The position numbers and the translations under genes were made by a program. The notes beneath the pieces were generated by a model. It did no database searches, was not told where the DNA came from, and saw only the letters and a program-made list of their open reading frames with translations. From CADCTM01 sp049671305 (GTDB lineage: Bacteria; Cyanobacteriota; Cyanobacteriia; Cyanobacteriales; Coleofasciculaceae): 64,000 nucleotides of DNA. Shown here piece after piece: positions 37,049 to 45,978 of the stretch (positions within the stretch are counted from its first letter, which is position 1; every line of letters begins with the position of its first letter). The stretch lies in the NCBI GenBank assembly GCA_049671305.1, contig JBATUR010000073.1, positions 46,497-110,496 of the forward strand, written 5' to 3'.

Positions 37049-38038
37049 ATGACATGGATTGGTAAGAAAGTATTAGTAACTGGTGCAGGTGGCTTCGTTG
37101 CTAGCCATTTATGCGAAGCCATGCTCGAAGCAGGCGCTGACGTTACGGCGATGATTCACTACAACTCACAGAATAGTTGGGGTAATTTGGAGTTTTTATC
37201 TCCTCAACATCGCGCAGCACTTAATGTAGTAGCTGGAAACATTGAAGATAGCGATTTTGTAGCACGTCAAGTTAAGAACAATCAGGTAGTTTTTCACCTC
37301 GCTGCACTGATAGCAATTCCCTATTCTTATATCGCGCCTCGCAGCTATATTCGCACCAATATAGAAGGGACATTAAATGTGTTGGAAGCGGCGCGAAACT
37401 TTGATTTAGAAAAAGTAGTCCATACATCAACTTCAGAAACTTACGGAACCGCTATTTATACCCCCATTGATGAAAATCATCCCTTACAAGGTCAGTCACC
37501 TTACTCAGCTTCTAAAATTGGTGCAGATAAAATTGCCGAAAGCTATTATTTATCCTTTGAACTACCAGTTTCAACTATTCGTCCATTTAATACTTATGGA
37601 CCCCGCCAATCAGCACGTGCGGTAATTCCAACTATCATTAGTCAAGCGCTTACTCAAAAAGAAATCAGCTTGGGATCACTAGACCCAGTACGCGATTTAA
37701 CTTATGTTAAAGACACGGTGAGGGGTTTTATTAAAGTTGCAGAATCTGAAAAGACAATTGGGCAAGTAACTAATGTTGGTTTTGGTCAAGGTATTACTAT
37801 CGGGGAGTTAGCAAAAACAATTTTATCGGTGATGGGAAGTGACAAACAAATTGTACTCGATAGTAAAAGAGTTCGTCCGAGTAAAAGTGAAGTATTTAAA
37901 CTGATCTGTGATAATACTAAGGCACAAACAACAATTGGCTGGCAACCTGAATATTCATTAGAGGCAGGCTTAAAAGAAGTTATTGACTTTGTGTCAAATA
38001 ATCAGGGTATATTTAAATCCGATCAGTATGCTGTGTGA
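37049..38038 (+). CDS. NAD-dependent NDP-sugar 4,6-dehydratase (LegB/Gmd-like)
   Basis: 329 residues from the ATG at 37049 with AAGGAG upstream. Rossmann start KKVLVTGAGGFVASHL; catalytic STSETYG (Glu after Ser, as in dehydratases) and YSASK. The segment HYNSQNSWGNLEFL near residue 40 is typical of LegB-type GDP-GlcNAc 4,6-dehydratases and relatives. The product would be a 4-keto-6-deoxy sugar nucleotide. It is the first of five tightly spaced genes ending at 41461. The alternative is a dTDP- or GDP-hexose 4,6-dehydratase; the base of the nucleotide cannot be read from the sequence. Confidence 0.87.
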   Translation: MTWIGKKVLVTGAGGFVASHLCEAMLEAGADVTAMIHYNSQNSWGNLEFLSPQHRAALNVVAGNIEDSDFVARQVKNNQVVFHLAALIAIPYSYIAPRSYIRTNIEGTLNVLEAARNFDLEKVVHTSTSETYGTAIYTPIDENHPLQGQSPYSASKIGADKIAESYYLSFELPVSTIRPFNTYGPRQSARAVIPTIISQALTQKEISLGSLDPVRDLTYVKDTVRGFIKVAESEKTIGQVTNVGFGQGITIGELAKTILSVMGSDKQIVLDSKRVRPSKSEVFKLICDNTKAQTTIGWQPEYSLEAGLKEVIDFVSNNQGIFKSDQYAV

Positions 38039-38049
38039 GGACGAAATCA

Positions 38050-38778
38050 ATGCAAGCTCTAATTCTTGCAGGCGGTAGGGGAACTCGGCTGCATCCATAT
38101 ACGACTGTACTTCCAAAGCCATTAATGCCAGTGGGTGATTATCCCATTTTGGAGATTATCTTACGGCAACTTAAGGGTGCAGGAGCCACTGAAATTATTT
38201 TGGCGGTGGGATATTTAAGTCAATTACTCCAGGCTTTTTTTCAAAATGGCGATCGCTTAGGATTGAAGATTAGTTACTCATTTGAAGAGCAAGCTTTGGG
38301 AACGGCAGGACCAATTTCGTTAGTAATTGACCAACTAGAAGAGGATTTCTTGGTGATGAACGGTGATTTAATGACAACATTAAATTATCAAAATTTATTT
38401 GCTTTTCATAAAGATAAAGGAGCTGCTGCTACTATTGGCACTTATCAACGAGAAGTTAGAATTGATTTTGGCGTCATTGAAAGCGATGAAAATAATCAAC
38501 TTGTTCGTTATATCGAGAAACCTACCTACCATTTTGATGTAAGTATGGGTGTGAATGTATTAAATAAAAACGCCATCAAACCTTACTTAAAAAAAGGTGA
38601 ATATTTAGATATTCCCGACCTAATGTTGAAATTATGCAAAGATGGTCATCCCGTACATTGCTATCGGGAACCTTGTTATTGGCTAGATATTGGTCGAATA
38701 GACGATTATCGTGCAGCTACCGAAATATTTGAATCTAGACAAGCAGAGTTTCTGCCAAATTTGTCATGCGAACATTAA
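38050..38778 (+). CDS. Sugar-1-phosphate nucleotidyltransferase
   Basis: 242 residues from the ATG at 38050, nine bases after GAGG; the ORF runs 5 codons further upstream and overlaps the previous stop. The nucleotide-binding start MQALILAGGRGTRLHPYT and LPKPLMPVGDYPILEII are classic for the NTP-transferase fold. The metal-binding Asp is in LVMNGDLMT, with YIEKPTYHFDVSMGVNV and CYWLDIGRIDDY in the C-terminal part. It should form an NDP-sugar, most probably GDP- or UDP-linked, for the dehydratase upstream. It overlaps the next gene by 13 bases. Confidence 0.9.
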   Translation: MQALILAGGRGTRLHPYTTVLPKPLMPVGDYPILEIILRQLKGAGATEIILAVGYLSQLLQAFFQNGDRLGLKISYSFEEQALGTAGPISLVIDQLEEDFLVMNGDLMTTLNYQNLFAFHKDKGAAATIGTYQREVRIDFGVIESDENNQLVRYIEKPTYHFDVSMGVNVLNKNAIKPYLKKGEYLDIPDLMLKLCKDGHPVHCYREPCYWLDIGRIDDYRAATEIFESRQAEFLPNLSCEH

Positions 38779-39704
38779 TTACAGGTGCTAGTGGGTTTTG
38801 TGGAAAGCATTTAATTGCTTATTTAGAGAGTCTGGGATTAGAAATTCATACTCTTGGTAGAACATTTGCATCTAAGAATCACCACTATCTAACTGATATT
38901 GCTGACGTTTCTGCCATAGCATCCATCATCAAAATTGTTCAACCAAACTATGTATTTCATCTTGCTGGTGTAGCCAGTTCCCAAGATCCAACGTTATTTT
39001 ATCAAGTTAATACAGTTTACGCAGCTACCCTACTTTATGCTTTAGAAATTACAGGATATCAAGACTGTCCTGTAATGTTAGTTGGCACATCCGCTGAATA
39101 CGGTATGGTGAGTTCAGAACAATTACCAATTCACGAAAAAACACCTGCACATCCCTATAGCAACTACGGCATTAGTAAGCTTTCACAAACTCTCATGGGA
39201 TCAGCACTTTCCAAACAAGGTAGACCATTAGTAATGGTTAGACCATTTAATATTATTGGCTGTGGTATGCCAGAATATCTTTCTATCCAAAGCTTTGTTA
39301 AACAAATAAATAAGATTATTCAAGGTCAACAACCGCCCTTACTCAAAGTTGGTAATTTAAGTAGTTCCAGAGACTTTATTGATGTTAAGGAAGTAGTGAA
39401 AATTTATTGGAAATTGATTCAAATGCCAAGTGCTTATGGGCAAGTCATTAATATTTGTTCGGGGCAAGGTACAGTGATGGAAGATATACTTCTGAAACTG
39501 GTAGAACTATCTAAAGTGGATGTAGAAATTCAGACTGAATCTGGTCGATTCAAAACTGTTGATGTTCCGGTGCATTATGGAAGCGTTGAAAAACTGCAAT
39601 CTCTGATTGGTTCTTCACCGGCGACAAATCTTGACTCAATTCTTACTTCCATATTGGCTGTAACAACAGAGAAGCGCAATGAAAAAAACCTTAACTGTTA
39701 TTAG
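38766..39704 (+). CDS. GDP-6-deoxy-D-mannose reductase-like SDR
   Basis: 312 residues; start ATG lies 13 bases inside the previous gene. Rossmann motif LITGASGFCGKHL; active-site elements VGTSAEYGMVSSEQLPIHEKTP and YGISK match the RMD family, which reduces the 4-keto group of GDP-4-keto-6-deoxymannose to GDP-D-rhamnose. The C-terminal SSRDFIDVKEVVKIYWKL is also typical. With Gmd encoded at 43835 and a nucleotidyltransferase next door, synthesis of GDP-D-rhamnose or a related 6-deoxy sugar is likely. It could instead act on the product of the dehydratase at 37049. Confidence 0.85.
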   Translation: MRTLITGASGFCGKHLIAYLESLGLEIHTLGRTFASKNHHYLTDIADVSAIASIIKIVQPNYVFHLAGVASSQDPTLFYQVNTVYAATLLYALEITGYQDCPVMLVGTSAEYGMVSSEQLPIHEKTPAHPYSNYGISKLSQTLMGSALSKQGRPLVMVRPFNIIGCGMPEYLSIQSFVKQINKIIQGQQPPLLKVGNLSSSRDFIDVKEVVKIYWKLIQMPSAYGQVINICSGQGTVMEDILLKLVELSKVDVEIQTESGRFKTVDVPVHYGSVEKLQSLIGSSPATNLDSILTSILAVTTEKRNEKNLNCY

Positions 39705-40629
39705 TCCTGTATATAACGAAGAAGAGGTGATTAGAGATTTCTACATTGAACTCAGTAGAGTATTAGTAGATTTATCTTATCGCTATGAATGCAAAATTTT
39801 ATTTGTTGTTGATCAAAGTACAGATGCAACTTGGGAAATTCTCAAATCAATTGCAGAACAAGATCATTCTGTACAAATTATCTTGCTATCTTCACGTTTT
39901 GGTCATCAGATGTCGCTTTTAGCAGGAATTGACAATAGTAATTCTGATGTAATTGTCATGTTAGATAGCGATTTGCAGCATCCACCGGAACTGATTCCTG
40001 AGATGTTGATTAAGTATGAACAAGGTTATGATATTGTTTATACAATTAGACAGGATTCACCAGAAATTAGCTTTTTCAAACGCTCCACTTCTAAGCTTTT
40101 TTACAGCTTTATTAACAAAATTTCTAATATTACTATTAATGAAAGTGCGGCTGATTTTAGACTTATATCGCACCGGGTAGCAGAAGTATTTAGAAAACAA
40201 ATTAGAGAGAGAAATCAGTTTCTTAGGGGGCTTTTTAGTTGGGTAGGTTTTAGAAGCACAGGCATTAAATTTCAAGTAAGGAAAAGGCGGGCTGGAAGAA
40301 GCAAGTACTCTTTAAGTAGAATGTTTCAATTTGGCTTTGAGGGAGTAGTTTCCTTTAGCAAAAAGCCCTTAAAAGCAGCAATTTATGTAGGCTTAGGCTT
40401 TGCTATACTTAGTTTTCTCTTTGCACTTGTCTCTTTAGTTCAATACTTCATTTATGCCTCATTTCCCTCTGGTTGGACAACCATAGTGATGTTAATATCA
40501 ATTTCTAGTGGTGTTCAGCTAATTTTTTTGGGAATAGTAGGAGAATATATCGGAGCAATTTTTGACGAAGTTAAAGGTAGACCACACTATATAGTTGAGG
40601 AAACAGTTAATTTAGAAAATGATGAATAA
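39679..40629 (+). CDS. ArnC/DPM1-like GT2 glycosyltransferase with two membrane segments
   Basis: 316 residues; ATG is 26 bases inside the previous gene, so translational coupling is likely. Motifs: TVISPVYNEEEVIRDFY, FVVDQSTDATWEIL, SSRFGHQMSLLAGIDNSNSD, and the metal site MLDSDLQHPPELIP. The SDFR-like block ESAADFRLISHRV and two C-terminal membrane segments (~235-257, 270-292) with GIVGEYIGAIFDEVKGRP place it among polyprenyl-phosphate-sugar synthases. It is the counterpart of the gene at 24590 in the second half of the locus. Confidence 0.9.
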   Translation: MKKTLTVISPVYNEEEVIRDFYIELSRVLVDLSYRYECKILFVVDQSTDATWEILKSIAEQDHSVQIILLSSRFGHQMSLLAGIDNSNSDVIVMLDSDLQHPPELIPEMLIKYEQGYDIVYTIRQDSPEISFFKRSTSKLFYSFINKISNITINESAADFRLISHRVAEVFRKQIRERNQFLRGLFSWVGFRSTGIKFQVRKRRAGRSKYSLSRMFQFGFEGVVSFSKKPLKAAIYVGLGFAILSFLFALVSLVQYFIYASFPSGWTTIVMLISISSGVQLIFLGIVGEYIGAIFDEVKGRPHYIVEETVNLENDE

Positions 40630-41461
40630 TTGTATTGTATGTAATAGTACCAAGGCTGAACCTTTATATCCTGGTATCTTAAAATGTCAAGAATGTAGTC
40701 ATGTAGTTGCTGATTTATTACTGAGTGATCAAGAACTATTCGAGCTATATAAGAAAGATTATTTCTTTGGAGACGAATACAGTGATTATGTTGCTGACAA
40801 AAAAATAATCCAAAAAAATTTCAAGTTAAGATTGAATACTCTCAAGGCTTTTTTGAAGCCAAATCACACAAAACTGTTTGAAATTGGCTGTGCTTATGGC
40901 TTCTTTTTAGATGTTGCTCAAAGTCATTTTAATCAAGTCCAGGGAATAGATATTACCACTGATGGAATTAGATACGCCCGCGATGTTTTAAACCTTGATG
41001 TGTTGCAATCGGATCTACTCAAACATGATTTTGGTGAACAAAAGTTTGATGTGGTATGTATGTGGGATACAATCGAACATCTGCGTCAGCCTGAGCAATA
41101 TATTGAGAAGATTAGTAAACAGATGGAAAGTGGGGCACTATTAGCTATTACTACTGGAGATATTGGTAGTTCAAATGCTCGTATTAGAAAGGAAAAATGG
41201 CGCCTAATTCACCCACCTACTCACATCCATTATTTTTCTAAAAAAAGTCTGGCAAATATGCTCAACAATTATGGATTTGATGTTGTTTACAATAGATATT
41301 GTGGCTTTTATCGCAGTGTAGATAATATTGCCTACAACATATTTGTACTGCGCCAGAAACAGCCAAAACTATACCAAGTGCTGAAGTCGCTCAAATTAAC
41401 GGAATTGGATTTTTATCTAAATTTGTATGACATTATGTATGTAATTGCTCGTAAATCTTAA
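40619..41461 (+). CDS. Methyltransferase with N-terminal zinc-ribbon
   Basis: 280 residues, overlapping the previous gene by 11 bases; ATG codons at 40619 and 40622 are both possible. The N-terminus has two Cys pairs, CIVCNSTK and CQECSHV, that would bind zinc, as in many sugar C-methyltransferases and class I enzymes of glycan loci. SAM motif I is LFEIGCAYGFFLDVAQ, post-I QGIDITTDGIRYA, and the motif II region VVCMWDTIEHLRQPEQYI. The block REKWRLIHPPTHIHYFSKKSL is typical of this class. It ends the 37049-41461 gene run. Confidence 0.86.
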   Translation: MMNNCIVCNSTKAEPLYPGILKCQECSHVVADLLLSDQELFELYKKDYFFGDEYSDYVADKKIIQKNFKLRLNTLKAFLKPNHTKLFEIGCAYGFFLDVAQSHFNQVQGIDITTDGIRYARDVLNLDVLQSDLLKHDFGEQKFDVVCMWDTIEHLRQPEQYIEKISKQMESGALLAITTGDIGSSNARIRKEKWRLIHPPTHIHYFSKKSLANMLNNYGFDVVYNRYCGFYRSVDNIAYNIFVLRQKQPKLYQVLKSLKLTELDFYLNLYDIMYVIARKS

Positions 41462-41551
41462 ACCATATTTAGCAGTATCTTAGCGATTAGTTGATAGAAG
41501 CAATAGCTAGATATAGATTTTAGGAACTTCCGTTAACATGAATTTAGTTTA

Positions 41552-43696
41552 ATGTTTACTACTATTGCACTCACTATTGAAATTTATTTATTTTTTCTGT
41601 TGATGGGTTGGGGTGCAACTCGTTTGATTTTGCCAGAGAGTACGCGCCCCTATCAGTTTTGGATAGCCCCTTGGTTTGGGTTAATAGTTGCCGATATTTC
41701 TGTTGTCTGGTGCAGTCGTCTTGGACTAGCAACCAATCAAAGCGTTTATTTAGTTATTTTACTTGGAATTGGCTTACTAGCTATTTGTCGATTTTGTAAG
41801 GTTCCGCTTTCAGTTTCCTTACAAAAGTTTGATGCAATCATTGCAGTTGGGTCACTTATCCCGTTGTTCCTGGCTTTATACCCGTTGTTAGCTGTCAGTT
41901 CAGATCCAACAACAATTTCGCTGGAAAACAATGATCCAGCAATTTACTCTATCGCAGCAGATTTTTTGAAGTCTCATAGTATTCAACAGCGACCAGATAT
42001 TGTTACAGAATATCCTACAACACGGGTGATATCAGATGCGCTTATTCCTGGTCATCGTCCCGGATGCTGGCTAATACTTAGTCTACTTGCCTCACAATTC
42101 AATTTACAAACTTATCAAATTTTTACTTTAACAATAGGAGTCTTTTATGCATTGACTCCACCTTTAATAACTATCTTTACTTGGGTGGTGACAAGACGCT
42201 ATTTTGCGGCGTTAATTGCACTTACAATTAGTATTCTAAACGTTAATTTTCTTTATTTTAATTATCAAGGCTTTGCAGGACAAATCTTCGCTCAAGGTAG
42301 TTTTATTTTGGCATTTTTGTGGCTCTATTTAGCAGAGCGTGGCGATGAACCTTATAAATATTACATACTTCCACTAGCACTAACTATTTCCTCTCTGTTC
42401 ACACTTTATGCTGAGATGGGTGTCTTCTTTATTCTGCCAGTATCTTTATACGTTGTCTTAAAATGTATCCATAAAAGTCATCAAAAACTCAAAATAATTA
42501 AAAATTTTGCTTTGGTATCTGCTGTCGCAGTACTAATTGATCCCAAGGCTGTTTGGCAAGGAATAAAATTAATGATCATCTGGTCTAGTGGGAAATCAGG
42601 ACCATTCATTTCGAGATGGGCATTTCCAGTAGATCTTGTTGGATTCCTTAGTGTTCATTCTGATGTAACTTATTCAGATCTTTTGCTGATAATTAGTAAC
42701 TTAATCATAATTGGTGTGATGGGTTTTGGTTTGTTCCGTTTGGACAACAAAACTCTTGGCATATCAATTTTGACATTTGGGCTAACGGTGTCAGCATGGC
42801 TAGGTATAATTCGCCAATTTACTTATGGCTATTACAAAGCTACAGGTTTTTTAATATTTGCTGTTATTATTGTTTTCTCTATTGGTTTAGCTTCAATCGT
42901 TCCCAGGCGTATTCCTCAGTTTAGTAGATATTTTATTCAATTTGTGATACTTTGCTTTGTCGGAGTTTTCTGTGTTATGGCTAGCTTGCCAATGTTCCAA
43001 ACTATGGTAGCTAAACATTTACGTGTAACCCCCGAACTAATCAATTTATCGGAAGTGTCTGTAGTTGCTAAAAAAGAAGTTCTATACTTAGGCACATCTA
43101 GTTTTTGGGAGCAGTTTTGGGCGATCAATTTTCTGGATGGCAATCCTATTGTCTTTACAACTCTTGACCCTTATTTTCCGTTGAAAAAGGTTAGCTATAC
43201 TATGGGAAAAAATGGTTTCGTGCTTATACCTAATAAGCAAGATGAATTCATCCTTAATACTGATGAAATACCTTGGAAAAACAAAGATTACTTACTAACT
43301 CCTATAGACAAAATTATTGTTAAAAAGGGAAAAAACTGGTGGAAAATAGATAATTGGTGGTTAGATAAATCTGATTCAAAAATATTTCACTGGCTCAATC
43401 AGGATGCGACACTTGAAATTGAAAATAAATGGAAACAACTCGTTCCAATTCGCTTGAGTTTAAAATTAGTACCGATTCAATCTAAAACGACAGTTGATGT
43501 ATATTTGAATAACAATGTTGTTGAAACAATTAGATTAAAAGATGTCGCAAAATTTTACCCAGTATCTGGCAACTTCAAGCCTGGAAATAACGAGATGCGG
43601 TTTCATGTGCGGGAGGGTGCTATCCAGCCACCAGGAGACACTCGACAGATTACCTTTGGTATAAATGCAATCCGCTTTGCAACTGAACGCGAGTAG
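41552..43696 (+). CDS. Large multi-pass membrane protein, probable GT-C or polysaccharide-related
   Basis: 714 residues with about 12 membrane segments in the first ~490 residues and a soluble C-terminal part (~490-714) that looks extracytoplasmic. The latter has aromatic and Lys-rich beta-strand features (KIIVKKGKNWWKIDNWWLDK). The membrane part includes SLENNDPAIYSIAADFLKSH and FNYQGFAGQIFAQGSF, reminiscent of GT-C glycosyltransferases and of uncharacterised membrane proteins near cell-surface glycan genes. I cannot assign a family. Given its neighbours, transfer of a lipid-linked sugar to an outer glycan is a reasonable guess. Confidence 0.7.
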   Translation: MFTTIALTIEIYLFFLLMGWGATRLILPESTRPYQFWIAPWFGLIVADISVVWCSRLGLATNQSVYLVILLGIGLLAICRFCKVPLSVSLQKFDAIIAVGSLIPLFLALYPLLAVSSDPTTISLENNDPAIYSIAADFLKSHSIQQRPDIVTEYPTTRVISDALIPGHRPGCWLILSLLASQFNLQTYQIFTLTIGVFYALTPPLITIFTWVVTRRYFAALIALTISILNVNFLYFNYQGFAGQIFAQGSFILAFLWLYLAERGDEPYKYYILPLALTISSLFTLYAEMGVFFILPVSLYVVLKCIHKSHQKLKIIKNFALVSAVAVLIDPKAVWQGIKLMIIWSSGKSGPFISRWAFPVDLVGFLSVHSDVTYSDLLLIISNLIIIGVMGFGLFRLDNKTLGISILTFGLTVSAWLGIIRQFTYGYYKATGFLIFAVIIVFSIGLASIVPRRIPQFSRYFIQFVILCFVGVFCVMASLPMFQTMVAKHLRVTPELINLSEVSVVAKKEVLYLGTSSFWEQFWAINFLDGNPIVFTTLDPYFPLKKVSYTMGKNGFVLIPNKQDEFILNTDEIPWKNKDYLLTPIDKIIVKKGKNWWKIDNWWLDKSDSKIFHWLNQDATLEIENKWKQLVPIRLSLKLVPIQSKTTVDVYLNNNVVETIRLKDVAKFYPVSGNFKPGNNEMRFHVREGAIQPPGDTRQITFGINAIRFATERE

Positions 43697-43834
43697 GCTA
43701 ATAGATGGTTGATAAATTATGCAAATAGGCGAAATTAACACAACTTGTTGAAATCAGTAATTAAGCGTTGAGAAGACAAAAATATATAGCCCATAAATTC
43801 AAATAAAAACAGTTTGATTTAGTAAATAAATTAA

Positions 43835-44815
43835 ATGAACAAAAAAGCACTAATCACCGGCTTGACCGGACAAGACGGCTCATATCTCGCCGAATTACTC
43901 ATAACTAAAGGCTACCAAGTATTCGGCTTAGTCCGTCGCTCTAGTTCCAGCAACATCAGCCGTATCAGCCACCTTTCCGACACCGTTAAGATCCTTTCCG
44001 GCGACCTTTTAGATCAATGCTCATTAATGGATGCGATCGCACAATCTCAACCCGACGAAATCTACAACCTCGCCTCCCAAAGCTACGTCCCCCTCTCCTG
44101 GACACAACCCGCCCTCACCGCCGAATACACTGCGATCGGCGTCTCCCGTCTCCTAGAATCGATCCGGCGCTGCAAACCCGACACCCGCTTCTACCAAGCC
44201 TCCAGCAGCGAAGTCTTCGGACAACCCGATGAATCTCCACAAACCGAACGCACCGCCTTCCGCCCCCGCAACCCCTACGGCGTCGCCAAAGCCTACGCCC
44301 ACTGGATGACCATCAACTACCGACAGCAGTACAATCTCTATGGTTGCTGCGGCATCACCTACACCCATGAATCCCCCCGACGCGGCACAGAATTTGTATT
44401 TAGAAAAATCACTAACGCCGCCGCCATGATAAAACTTGGACTTGCCAACGAATTGAAACTTGGCAACCTCGATGCCCGTCGTGATTGGTGTTACGCCAAA
44501 GATGCTGTTTACGCCATGTGGATGATGTTACAACAAGAAAAACCAGATGATTATATTATTGCCAGTGGTGAAACCCATTCTGTTAAAGAATTAGTAGAAT
44601 TTGCCTTCAATTGTGTAGGTTTAAATTGGCAAGATTATGTTTCCGTAGACCCAGCTTTTTACCGACCAGATGAGCCCATTCAACTAGTAGGTTGTATTGA
44701 TAAAATTAAAACAAAACTGCATTGGAAACCTCATTATTCCCTTGAGCAACTGGTTGAAGTTATGGTAGACCATGACCTCAAACAGTTAAGTGACGGAAAG
44801 TTAGCAGGTTCCTGA
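43835..44815 (+). CDS. gmd: GDP-mannose 4,6-dehydratase
   Basis: 326 residues. The enzyme forms GDP-4-keto-6-deoxy-D-mannose. Diagnostic segments are ALITGLTGQDGSYLAELL, YNLASQSYVPLSWTQP, ASSSEVFGQPDESPQTE with the catalytic Glu, NPYGVAKAYAHW with Tyr and Lys, and NHESPRRG written here as THESPRRGTEFVFRK. The C-terminal DPAFYRPDEPIQLVG is typical. No GDP-fucose synthase is seen; an RMD-like reductase is at 38766. The 5' half has much more C, especially at third positions, than the 3' half. Its stop overlaps the next GT4 start (TGATG). Confidence 0.94.
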   Translation: MNKKALITGLTGQDGSYLAELLITKGYQVFGLVRRSSSSNISRISHLSDTVKILSGDLLDQCSLMDAIAQSQPDEIYNLASQSYVPLSWTQPALTAEYTAIGVSRLLESIRRCKPDTRFYQASSSEVFGQPDESPQTERTAFRPRNPYGVAKAYAHWMTINYRQQYNLYGCCGITYTHESPRRGTEFVFRKITNAAAMIKLGLANELKLGNLDARRDWCYAKDAVYAMWMMLQQEKPDDYIIASGETHSVKELVEFAFNCVGLNWQDYVSVDPAFYRPDEPIQLVGCIDKIKTKLHWKPHYSLEQLVEVMVDHDLKQLSDGKLAGS

Positions 44816-45978
44816 TGCTAAAAGTTGTCGTTGATGCCACAGCTATTCAGCAAAAACCTAGTGGTGTTGGTCTTTATGTTGCTAATTTAATTCACTCACT
44901 TCACCAACTGCAAGGCCAGGAAAACTTTCAACTAGGCATTAGTTTTCAGCCTGGTTTTAAGAATTGGTTACAAGGAAACTTAGCGGTTCCAGAATTAATT
45001 AATCAGTATAACAACATTCACATCCTGCCGTTACCAGTCAAGCTTTCTAATCTCTTCGTATCTCTATCACCAAATCCTTTAATTTCCAATTACTTTGATC
45101 GTTGCTTCGGTCATCCCGATATTATTCAAGGTACTAATTATTCTGTATATTGCTGCCATAGTAAAAATATTCTAAATATTTATGACCTTTCTTTTATTAA
45201 ATATCCAGACTATACAGATTCCGTGGTTAAAACCTACGAAAAGCGTCTTAAACATTGCTTAAAATGGACTGATTTAGTCATAACTATTTCAGAAAACTCT
45301 AAACAAGATATTGTTAAATATTTAGGAGTAAAACCTGAAAAAGTTTACGTTACACCTTTAGCTAGTCGTTACTATCCTGAATATCTAGCTGATCAACCTA
45401 CTGAGCAAATAGTTAACTCAACTAATTATGACTTTTCAAATCCTTACCTTCTATTTGTCAGTACTATCGAACCGAGAAAAAATATTAATGCCCTTATTTC
45501 AGCTTTCAATTATTTAAAACAAAACCATAAAATAGACCATCACTTAGTGCTAATTGGGCAAAAAGGCTGGCATTATGAGCCCATATTTGCTGCAATTGAT
45601 GCCTCACCTTGGAAAAGTCAAATTCATCACCTAAATTACTTATCCGATCAATTAGTTGCTTTATTTTATGCCAAAGCTGACGCCTTTGTTTATCCTTCCC
45701 ATTATGAAGGTTTTGGTTTGCCTGTATTGGAAGCGATGACATTAGGTGCACCTGTAATTACCTCAAATACATCTTCTCTTCCAGAAGTTGCAGGAGATGC
45801 CGCTGTATTCGTTAAACCTGATGATTCAATGCAGCTTGCCGAGGCTATTTTGCAAGTAATTACTGACTCTAAGTTGCGTAAAGAATTAGTAGAAAAAGGT
45901 CAAGAAAGAGCCAAGCTATTTTCTTGGGAAAGAACAGCAAAAGCCACAATTAAAGCTTATCAAGCCTTATTATCATGA
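44815..45978 (+). CDS. GT4 family glycosyltransferase
   Basis: 387 residues, start overlapping the gmd stop by one base. The N-domain opens VVVDATAIQQKPSGVGLYVANLI split over the usual GT4 glycine loop, and the C-domain has FVSTIEPRKNINALISAF and the motif YEGFGLPVLEAMTLGAPVIT with both conserved glutamates. This pattern is common in mannosyl- or rhamnosyltransferases. Coupling with gmd and with the next GT4 (4-base ATGA overlap) points to use of a GDP-6-deoxymannose-derived or GDP-mannose donor. Confidence 0.9.
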   Translation: MLKVVVDATAIQQKPSGVGLYVANLIHSLHQLQGQENFQLGISFQPGFKNWLQGNLAVPELINQYNNIHILPLPVKLSNLFVSLSPNPLISNYFDRCFGHPDIIQGTNYSVYCCHSKNILNIYDLSFIKYPDYTDSVVKTYEKRLKHCLKWTDLVITISENSKQDIVKYLGVKPEKVYVTPLASRYYPEYLADQPTEQIVNSTNYDFSNPYLLFVSTIEPRKNINALISAFNYLKQNHKIDHHLVLIGQKGWHYEPIFAAIDASPWKSQIHHLNYLSDQLVALFYAKADAFVYPSHYEGFGLPVLEAMTLGAPVITSNTSSLPEVAGDAAVFVKPDDSMQLAEAILQVITDSKLRKELVEKGQERAKLFSWERTAKATIKAYQALLS

